This document shows, in pieces, positions 1 to 9,251 of a stretch of DNA of 64,000 bases (position 1 is its first letter; each line of letters starts with the position of its first letter). Both the position numbers and the translations under genes were made by a program. The notes beneath the pieces were generated by a model. The model did not search any database and was not told the origin of the DNA. It saw only the letters and a list, made by a program, of their open reading frames with translations. Source of the DNA: Chalciporus piperatus (Eukaryota; Basidiomycota; Agaricomycetes; Boletales; Boletaceae); contig JBBPTG010000065.1 in assembly GCA_038093975.1 (NCBI GenBank), positions 1-64,000 of the forward strand, written 5' to 3'.

Positions 1-520
1 TTAATAACTGTTAATAACAAGTTATTAACCTGCTAAAAACAATCATGTTATTAACAAAACAGTTTTCGCCCGTACCCTACACGTGACTACCTTTTACTAC
101 CACCGCGGAGTAGAACCACTGGCAGCACCGGTGACCCTTCGACATCCTCTACATCATGATGTCCATGGCATAGTCTTACCATGGCCTTGACGTTGAACGC
201 TGCCAGTGAGTCTGTCAAGTAAATATGTAGTCTCTTTCCTGCCGATAGCGTAACAGGAGAAACTTTAAGTTTGTTGAAGAGAGCCGAGAACCGGAGCGTA
301 GATTAGCCTTCGCTGTCAAACATGTCCCTGCCTTGGCTATGTCACTTGAGTGTGTAAATTTCATTCTTTAAAGGCACATTGACAGTTCTTTGATCCCAGG
401 ACAGGTTGATTATGCTATCTTTCCCCTTGATCGTCCTTTACGCTGGTCTGAACTATTTCCAGGCCGGCGGCTAGTTGAACAAGGATAGCATCAGACAATC
501 AGTGGCAAACGTTAAATCGG
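1..520. other. Left edge, no gene recognised
   Basis: No open frame here resembles a known protein. The first 55 bases are AT-rich and carry four copies of a GTTAATAAC/GTTATTAAC-type 9-mer in both orientations. The rest is unique-looking sequence that runs into an oxidase gene fragment at about 521. Confidence 0.5.
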
Positions 521-1230
521 TCGCTGAGCGCTGAACGGTCGACTCGAAACTTTGAGGCCATGGGCAGCTGTTTGTTACTCGTCAGACCCGTTGTTTGACC
601 AAACGAAATGTCAGCAAGTATTGTCGGGTTATGACAACGACACTATCGTAAGTCAACTTTAACAAGGCGGCTCGTTGTTCTCTGAGGATCACGCCAGCGA
701 GAACAATCGGCTTCCGCATTGCTGTGGCCAAACTGGGAAGCATGCGGGTATGATTATGGCTGCGCTCTGAACTTCAGCAACCCTCAAGTGATCGACAACA
801 AGACATGCTGCCAGGGCACAACTCCACCCTACAGCGTAGTTATCACGAGTGCTCAAGAGGCAAGCGCTTTGGTAAAGTAGGCCGTCGCTAACAGCGTTAA
901 ACTTACTGTCAAAAATACTGGTGGGTCATGTCAAGGCAAGGCTTGGGTGTGAATGAGTTATTGACGTTGCGCTCAGGGCACAATGGCACAGGCCGCTCTT
1001 CCTTCTTGTCGACCCTCCAAGTCAACATGCTATATACAAGTCATCCAGGCCATGTGTGCAGGTGGTCCCTTCCAGGCAGGTGGTCAAGCTTTCAAGGCCC
1101 GTAAGTTGCATCCATGTATTGGTCCACGTAGTGTGCGTGCTTATCACCACCTCAGGTATTGGCCCCGTCGAAACCATGTCAGGATTCCTATCAGTTGCAG
1201 TGCCAGCTACTGAATCAAGCGTGCATGAAG
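521..1230 (+). pseudogene. Inverted 5' fragment of a BBE-like FAD oxidase
   Basis: The stretch from about 521 to 930 is an inverted, roughly 90% identical copy of the 5' exons of the minus-strand oxidase at 1387-4007 (matching about 3440-3825). It keeps the intron after the NDTI peptide and the LLWPNWEACGYDYGCALNFS stretch. A TAG at 878-880 replaces the TGG (Trp) of the VKWAV motif. Further downstream only scraps remain: a GHNGTGRSS-like piece near 980 and a GGPFQAGG piece near 1060-1085, with the sequence between them lost. It is a non-functional relic; the orientation suggests a local inverted duplication or a foldback rearrangement. Confidence 0.75.
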
Positions 1231-1386
1231 AACCGACTCATTCAAGAAAAGCACAACGTATCATGTCAATCAAACACTATTGGCATTCGAGCAGCAAGAA
1301 AGAGGAGGGGAGTGCACATTTATATGTAGGTATAAAACAAAGACATCTGCGCGCGCAAGTCCAGTTTAAACCGAATTGGATCACGA

Positions 1387-4007
1387 TCACCTGAACTGAA
1401 GGGACGAAGCGGTATTTGCCATCGGTCCATTCGGTCCATAGCATTGGTATGGCTTGAGATTCTCCACGAAATCTACCCCCTACGAACTTAATGAGCGAGG
1501 AGAAACTACGATTGAGATGATTCGAAGGCATACTTGCCAAGAGTTGAAGACTTGAAATTTGACAGCCGGCCTAGGTGAGAACATGTGCATTGCAGGGGAA
1601 CGAAGGAAAGACTTACAGTTATTGGGATCGTATTTGCGTTTGATCGCCGTCAGGTTGGAATATTTGTGCCCAAAGAACGCTGGGGGACAGTTAGTCAAAC
1701 CGACAGCGTCGAGAAAGGGAGAGAATGCTTACTCTCTTGCCAATTTGGCTCATAAGCACTTCCCTCTGCTTGGTAGCTGCCTACAATGCCCAGTTCAGCC
1801 AGAGGATCGACTGCTTGCTGAGTCGAAGAAACAAGTGCGTCAAAGGTATCCTCAGACACAATGGACCATGCGCTGGACGACGAACATTGTATAAGCAATG
1901 AGACCGCGATGGACAGGCGGATAATCTAGCAGACTGTACTCACACACTGAATGTTACGTGCCATGCAGCATCGTAAAGAGCAGGATTTGCTCCCGTCTCG
2001 TTCACTTTTGACCTGGTTTTTCCAGGGAGATTGGCAGAGATCAGAGGGGCGGCAGGACCGAAGGTACCCGGTTGACCCGCGCCAAGAGCAGGATTTGCGT
2101 CTCGGACCTGGTTGCTCATGGTTGACCCGCGCCATCGTTGGCAAAAATGGCTTCGGCGACCTGGCGCGTGGAGTTCGGCGACGATAAATATGACCGAGGG
2201 ACCAGGCGGGAAGATATCTGAGAGGAAACACCATACGAAGTGAGGGAATCTGTGAGGGGACCAATATACAGTTCTTGCGCTTCGGCATAGGATTGGAACA
2301 TGGGTACAGCTGTCTTGTTTGCGACTACTGTGTAATTGGCGGACATGGATTGCAGTTTCGTGAAGAAGGGGAAGAGCAGCGAGGTGGATACCTCCGGTGT
2401 CGGCCAGAGGAAGGCCTGGTCGGTCCAGGATGTCAGCTAGGGAGTGAGGTAAATGACAGGATACTTACTATCTCACATTGTTGCTCAGTTGGAACCAATG
2501 CGACTGAGATACCCGCATCCAGCCACTCGTTTTGGTATGCGCCAGCGAGTTCCATGAATTGAATGACAAGCTCGGTCACGTTCTGTTTTGGATTCGGCTG
2601 GACAGCAATTGTTGATGAGCCGACTGCGAGGTTGGGATGGGCTTGGACTGTAATTGATGCTTTGCTCGTTTGTGAGGCATTGTTACAAGCACGAACGTGT
2701 CGGACTTACTAATAACACCCCAGCTACCGGCCCCTCCGCCACGCAAAGCCCAGAAGAGGTCCGAGTTCTGAACGGCATTCGCTGTTCTTATTTCTCCATC
2801 AGCTGTGATAACCTGGCGTGAAGAACGTGTGGACGCGTCAGTGATAACAAAACAGCTTAGCTTTCAACCAACCTCATACTCTAGCGCACTGTCAACCTGG
2901 CCAGACATCAGAAGAAGTAACATCAAGATGTGAACAACATACAGCTAGACCGTACGTGGGGGATAGCCTGAGAAGATCATGAACGACCACACTGTACCGC
3001 ACATGTATGGACTTACGCTCCATGACCACCCGCCTGAAACAGACCGCCTGAATGAATTTATATAAGAGGGGTCAACGTTAATCGGGTGGCTCGCATACCA
3101 ACACCTATTGTAGAACAACTTCCGAGTACCACGGAAACGTTATGTTGTCCGGCGAGGTTGTAGACTGCGAGTGCATCAATATCTGAAGTCATGAGAAGGA
3201 TAACGAACTTACCATCAACTATACGAACACCACCACCCATCTTGATTGCCGTGACAGGGGAAGCGTCCTTGGAACCCTGCGGAACAAAGTTTGGTATGTA
3301 TTCTACGTTTTGCAATTTGGCAGTGTTGACTTGGAGAGTGAACGGGAGAGAGGAACGGCCCAAAGCGTCGTGTCCTGAGTCCGGCATCAACGGTTCAGCT
3401 TGCGTCGGCGCTATCATAAAGAGGATATGCACTCACCAGTATTCTTGACGGTAAGCTTCACATTGTTCGCGACAGCCCACTTCACCACAGTACTTCCGTC
3501 TTGAGCATTCGTGATAGCTACGCTGTAAGGCGGAGTTGTGCCTTGGTAGCATGTCGCGTTGTCGATCACTTGAGGGTTGCTGAAGTTCAGAGCGCAGCCA
3601 TAATCATACCCGCATGCTTCCCAGTTTGGCCACAGCAATGCGGAAGCCGATTGTTCTCGCTGGTGTGATCCTCAGAGAACAACGAGCCGCCTTGTTAAAG
3701 TTGACTTACGATAGTGTCGTTGTCATAACCCGACAATACTTGCTGACATTTCGTTTGGTCAAACAACGGGTCTGACGAGTAACAAACAGCTGCCCATGGC
3801 CTCAAAGTTTCGAGTCGACCGCTCAGAGACTGATTCAATGTTTGCCATTGGTTGTCTGATGGCCACCCTGGTTCGACTTGGGGTTGACCTGGAACTTACG
3901 ATTCAGCCACGGAAACGAGTTGAGACAAGGAACACACCCCGGGTAGCAACAGCGAGTACTGCTATCCCAATCAAAGCCGAGTGAAGGGCATTCCGGTTTA
4001 CGACCAT
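1387..4007 (-). pseudogene. BBE-like FAD-linked oxidase, copy A (frameshifted)
   Basis: This gene has the same multi-exon architecture as the intact copy at 5735-8288. Exon 1 starts at ATG 4007 and encodes a signal peptide (MVVNRNALHSALIGIAVLAV). Later exons carry WPNWEACGYDYGCAL, the flavin-linking GHDALGRS histidine, the GSCSTIGVGGLFQAGGHG cysteine/glycine motif and [13 protein letters not shown]. The last exon ends in YQCYGPNG and a TGA at 1387-1389. These residues indicate a VAO-fold enzyme with bicovalent FAD, normally secreted and oxidising alcohols or oligosaccharides. The reading frame breaks near 2070-2133: a GGCGCGGGTCAACC 14-mer occurs twice, 50 bp apart, and the upstream frame then meets TGA. 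This is probably a recent pseudogene unless an unusual splice rescues it. A TATATA lies about 75 bp upstream of the ATG. Confidence 0.75.
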
Positions 4008-4080
4008 CACTGTTAAAGATCGGACTGTTGGAGTGGGGGTCTTGTCGGATACGCCGAGTGCCAGCGTGGCTTCGTTGAGT

Positions 4081-4087
4081 ATATACA
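4081..4087 (-). promoter_or_regulatory. Putative TATA box of oxidase copy A
   Basis: On the minus strand the sequence reads GTATATACTC about 75 bp before the ATG at 4007, a normal distance for a fungal TATA element. This is inferred from position only. Confidence 0.35.
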
Positions 4088-4316
4088 GGGATAGATCGAG
4101 GCGAATAGCGGCGAAAGTCAGCGTATAAGCCCGAGATCAGCCGCATTATGAGCTAGCCTCGTTCTAGAAGCGCAAACAATGTTGTATCCACTGAATCACT
4201 CACCCGAACCGATCAACGGGTGTCCGCCGTCCGGCGACATCCTCCCCGATCAAGTTAGTGGGAGGTTATTATGCAATGGAGTAAGAGATACATAAACTGC
4301 CGCAGCAATAAGCTTC

Positions 4317-4349
4317 TGACTCTGACCCGCTTCAAGCGGGTCAGAGTCA
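4317..4349. repeat. Perfect 14-bp inverted repeat (stem-loop)
   Basis: The arms TGACTCTGACCCGC and GCGGGTCAGAGTCA are perfectly complementary and separated by the 5-base loop TTCAA. It lies in the shared upstream region of two divergent oxidase genes. It could be a regulatory dyad, a hairpin or a remnant of a mobile element end. Confidence 0.8.
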
Positions 4350-5676
4350 AGTTGCCGTATCGAACCTTCAATGAAATGAGGTAAAGGATTGGAGTTCCCG
4401 CCGTTTCGGTTCTGCACTGATAGTAGTAGGTCCAAGTACGTGTTGCTCCGGGCCGATATCATATGTATGTAAAAGTTGGGACTGGTAAACTCGAGGCGTT
4501 TTGCGTTTCGCTATTTAGTATAGTTCAGTATAAATAATTGTGTTTTTGTCGGATTGTTTTCGCATCACGGGTAGTTCTGTGCCAGTTAAGGTTATAGCGA
4601 CATGCTGTGGTTCAAGCGTCGCCAATTAGATTACATAAATAATCAGAGGCCGGAAAGAGGCCGGAAAGAGTCCGAAAGACACCCTCAAGACACCCTCCAA
4701 TGTTACGTTAGACTACTTTGCAGATGCTAATTCTTTGTGTTGTACTAGTGAAGGCTGAAATTGCCTCCGAAGCGGACATAGTAGCATATGCGGTAAGTTT
4801 CCATTGAATCCCAAATCGTTCCGCTCCACGACTTGGAGTTCCCAAAAACAAACTTCGATGTAACACCAATCAAAGAAAGCATGTAAGTACTAGCATTGGA
4901 TGAAAGAGAGGTAAGTAATCTCGGAGCATACTTGGTCTGCGGGAACAACTGCGGTAGCCATCTGCGTGGTAGTTGCGAAACGGCATTGCGATAGATCTTC
5001 CAACCGTCCTCATTGCTCAGCCCCCGCTAGCTTCCTCCTCGGGCTCCAGCAGGATATTCAAATCCACATCTTTAGGACAATGCGACGGGTTTAGTTCTCA
5101 AATTCGTGGTCGGACATCGTGCTGTAATCTGGTTGGAGAGGATGCAGTCAATCGGCGATGTAGTGCTACACCAGGACTGCGCCGTGTGATGTTTGGGATT
5201 CGAACATACATACCGTCGGCTTGGACACTTCTGATCCAAAAGCGGAGTTGACTCAACCAGGCTGAACCAGCTTGAGGACTTGGAAGACCTTTGTCAATTC
5301 GACGGCCAAGTTTCCCAACCGATCAGAACTTACAGCACACATCACTGGCAATCTCATTCCCGTCCGTCATTCCCGATACGCACACCACTCTCTGCGATTC
5401 TGTTATTCCATAATCCAGCGGACGCAGCAGTTCGTTTCCAAACTCCCCCCCGAGTTGGTTCGCTCTACTAATTTGTACGGAAGGGTTGCACCTGGCGCGC
5501 CTTCCATCAGTCTACTATGACTCAACGGAAGCAACCTGCGAGTAGTGGCCGCTGAGCGCGATCTCGTTCTCCGAAAGAGAGTAGTAGTCTCCCTTGTAAT
5601 CATTCTCAAAGTGTGAATATCTGCAATCATCCTAAACACCGAGTAGGCTTCTGCTTCGAGTCGGCTCTCGAGGGGG

Positions 5677-5684
5677 TATTTAAA
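5677..5684 (+). promoter_or_regulatory. Putative TATA box of oxidase copy B
   Basis: TATTTAAA lies about 50 bp upstream of the ATG at 5735, followed by a C-rich tract. The call is positional. Confidence 0.35.
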
Positions 5685-5734
5685 CCGGGACACCAGCAAC
5701 CCCCCCCCTCATCTGACGAGCATATCTCTTCACA

Positions 5735-8288
5735 ATGAGACTCTCCTCGACGAGCTACTACTACGGAGTATCGCTTCTCTCACTCTCCGCTGTTTCACAT
5801 GGTACGCAGTACGGAATCGCACTCTTCTCTGTGGGAGGTCTGATTGGCTTTCAGGAAAACGGCCAGCGGGTTCGGGATGGCCATCTCCTTCTGAGTGGAA
5901 ATCTCTAAATTCGTCGTTGGGCGGAAGCCTACAGAATCTGCGACCGTGGGCCTCTGTCTGCTACACTTTGGATCCATCTTATGATCCCAACAAGTGTCAA
6001 GTGGTGACGGCCGGATACATAAATGACACCATCGTGAGTATTCTCCGAGTTGAGCGTCGAGTTTCCGAGCTCACTATGAATGCAGCGAGAAGAACAGCCA
6101 TCCGCGCTGCTATGGTCCAACTGGGAAGCCTGTGGAAATGGACAAGGATGCAATCTAGACGTCAGCAACCCACAACCAATAAATGGGACGTGCCATCAAG
6201 GCACAACTCCGCCCTACTTTATCGCTATCACGAGTGCTCGGGAGGCAAGCACTATCGTGGAATGGGCTGTCGACAATGGCGTGATACTTACTGTAAAGAG
6301 CGCCGGTATGTTAGCTCATTCTTTCCTTCAACTGAACTGCGCAGATCAAACTGGGCGTCACTCCAGGACACGATCTACTCGGCCGCTCAGCTGCGCCGGG
6401 GACTTTGCAAGTTAACGTGGCTCAATTGCAAAACTTGCAATATGTCCCACAGTTCGTACCCGAAGGTTCTGATGCCACTCCTGTATCAGCTATCACAGCT
6501 GGGGGTGGTGCACACGCCATTGACAGTACGTGTCTGCTTCTAGTATTTTTGGTGGCTCCGGAGTTCATACAACATCATTTTTAGTCTACCAGTTGGCGCA
6601 ACGTGAGAACGTATCTGTTGCGCTTGGAAGTTGTGAAACGCTTGGAGCAGGTAAGAAGATTCGTCATCCTGTGCAATTTTTCATGTATCTCATACGTCAC
6701 TGTCGCAGGCGGATACTTCCAGGCAGGTGGTCATGGACCGTGAGTTCAATGCCTCTCAGAACGGACGAATGCTCATTACTTGTAGTTTGTCCCCTACACT
6801 GGGGTTGGGAGTACGTACCTCAGAAGTTTCTTTTCGAATGTGAGCTGAATGTTGCATAGATTGACACCGTCCTGGAATACGAGGTTGGTTGAAATCTCTC
6901 GTCCCTATTCTTGCTCACATGCCGTCAATTCCTAGATCGTCACGGCCGATGGTAAGATCAGAAAAGCCAACGCTGTTCAAAACTCGGATTTGTTCTGGGC
7001 TATGCGCGGTGGAGGATCCGGCAGCTGGGGTATCATCAGTAGGTTAAGATCTATGACCATTACGAACTCTCTAACAAATCGTATTAGCCTCGGTGACAAT
7101 CCAAGCGTATCCGACCATGCAAGTGGGGGCCTCTCAGCTTCATATTCAACCCAATCCTGCCCAGAACATAAGCGAACTTACGATTCAATTCATCGAGCTG
7201 TACGCCAAATACCAGAATGGCTGGATTGATGCTGGCGTTTCAACTGGTTTGATTCCGTCTTCAACAGATTTTACCATGGTACTCGTCCGGTCACTGCTCC
7301 TAGCGCTCACCGCTGACTGTCGAGTCCCAATCAGCTTTTCTACTGGCCCGCAAACAACGATTCTCTGCCACTCATCTTCCCCTTCTTCGATGATGTGAAG
7401 GCCTTGTCAGCAAATTTCACTGTGACCTCCAACCAAACCGCTGTGCCAATGTACAGCTCTTTCTCAGAGGCGGAAATTATTTCCATCGGCCCCCTTGCCG
7501 CAGAACAGAGTGTTTATGGCGCCCCTTCACAGTCGTCCTCACGCCTCATTCCTCGCTCGTCCTTGACATCGTCCGATTCGATCCGGCAGATTGCAGAAGC
7601 CATCTGGGCCGGGCACGAAACGGTAGCTAACGTCGCCAGTACCGTGGCCGGGTCACTTGGGGTTATTCCTCCGTTCATCTCAGGGAACCTGCCTGGTGGC
7701 GCTTTTGCGTCTAAAATCAACGACACCGGAGCCAACCCTGCTTTATACGAAGGTTCCTTCCAAGTAATCTTTGCAGGGTACGTCGACGGTTCTTGGATGG
7801 AATCCGACATGTGTGCTTATCTGACGTATCACGCGTCCAGGGCTTGGACCATGGTCCCGAATGCGACATTCGATGAATTTGTTTCTGCTGTCGCTCATGC
7901 AATCGATCCCCTCACGGAGATGGGCATTGTGGGAAGCTACCAAGGAGAGGGCAACGCCTGGGAGGTCAACTGGCAAGAAAGTAGGTCATCATGGAAGATG
8001 GTAGTGGTTTCGGTACTCATCCCGAAACAGCCTTCTTCGGTTACAAGTACGATAACCTCACCAAGATCAAGAGCAAGTACGACCCCGACAATTGTAAGTC
8101 TTCCTTCATTCCACTGGGATGGCTTCCTTTTCTGATTGAAAATTCTCAGTCTTCAACTCGTGGAAGGTAAACGTCCCAGATACGATTTTGATCGGATTTG
8201 TTCTGACATTCTTCTCTAGGGGGTTAACTTCCAGTCTAACCGTACCTCTTACCAATGCTACGGACCGAATTCGGGGAGCTCGACCTAA
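5735..8288 (+). CDS. Secreted BBE-like FAD-linked oxidase, copy B (intact)
   Basis: The model has 15 exons: 5735-5801, 5855-6033, 6086-6305, 6367-6525, 6585-6650, 6709-6739, 6786-6810, 6860-6883, 6936-7038, 7088-7278, 7335-7777, 7841-7980, 8031-8093, 8150-8166 and 8220-8288. It sums to 1797 nt, or 598 aa, the usual family size. Exon 1 is a hydrophobic signal peptide. The FAD domain carries GHDLLGRS (His ~157) and [18 protein letters not shown] (Cys ~225), the two residues that bind flavin covalently in berberine-bridge-type and AA7 oligosaccharide oxidases. [13 protein letters not shown] follows, and the C-terminal BBE segment ends in YQCYGPNSG. The likely role is extracellular oxidation of an alcohol or saccharide with release of H2O2; the substrate cannot be read from sequence. 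It is the only undamaged copy in this local family. Confidence 0.85.
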
Positions 8289-9251
8289 CTCTGGGTAGCT
8301 TTCATTGGATGAGCGCATTAGAGCGCCATCGAGTTACCAGTGTTACTTACGCTTAGTGATTCGATATGTAGACTGACAGGACGCTTTGCTGCCTTGTCGT
8401 TGTCATTTATGTTTGGGAACTCGCAATAGCTAAAACATGTTTCGCTTTCTTGTGTCTCTAGCATCGTGCTCGAATCGTGGTTCTAGTCAGCCGCCACTCC
8501 ATACCGCCATTTAGTAAGTATCACTGGCAAACTAAGTAGAAGCATCGAATGCACAAACGGTTTGCGTGCCAGTGTGCGTCATAGTATTACCTGTGCCGAC
8601 AAGTGGCTAAGTTGGAGTAGTGAGACTTACGAAGTGGCTTGAGCACTACTAGTGCCAAGACTCACGAGAGTATTCTAATGATCCCACCGTACAGTGCTGA
8701 GTGTAAGTACGTCAACAGACCGTGTTGCCAAGGTTGCCGCATTTAATGCATTTGGTCTAAGTCGATATTGAATTCGGGCCTTTCGTGCTTCAAGTTGCCA
8801 AAAAGGTTCAAGCTCTGCGAACCAAGGTCAGCCTTTTAGATTGTATGGATGATTAGAGTATATGTAGGACTAATAAAAGTCTGAATTGTGGGCAAGTCTT
8901 TGACGAGAGCTCACTACTAATTCGCCTTCATCGACTTCCACTGTGTCCTATCTGCAAGAGTGGGCTCTGCGAGTTAGATTGCTTCTCACCGATTGCAAGC
9001 AAAAATTAACTTAGCGGAAGAACAACAATCGGATATAACTTCGATCAGTGGCTATTTTGTTTCGCTTACACGATTGTCTAGCCCCGGCCCGGAAACCGAT
9101 CAGACGTATTTTTAGGTTAGCAGCAGAGATCGCGGCGTATGGGTCAGGAGCTACCATGAACATAATTTCCGCTCCCAGCATGAGGTTTTAACAAGGACTC
9201 GCCGGCGATTTGCCTTGTCCGAGTCGACCCGCGGGGACATCTCTATACAAA
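8289..9251. other. Intergenic, nothing recognised
   Basis: This is about 960 bp between oxidase copies B and C without a long open frame or a family motif. It should contain the terminator of B and the promoter of C. Confidence 0.5.

Larger units (their letters stand above)
4008..5734. other. Intergenic region between divergent oxidase copies
   Basis: No gene is recognised in this 1.7 kb between the divergent copies A and B. Short open frames on both strands lack family motifs. It holds a perfect stem-loop (4317-4349), a short tandem repeat of AGGCCGGAAAG and ACACCCTC units near 4647-4700, and presumably the promoters of both oxidases. Confidence 0.5.

Noticed and set aside
5180..5210. tRNA T-arm-like GGGATTCGAAC sequence
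   Set aside because: No matching acceptor, D or anticodon stems could be drawn around it.
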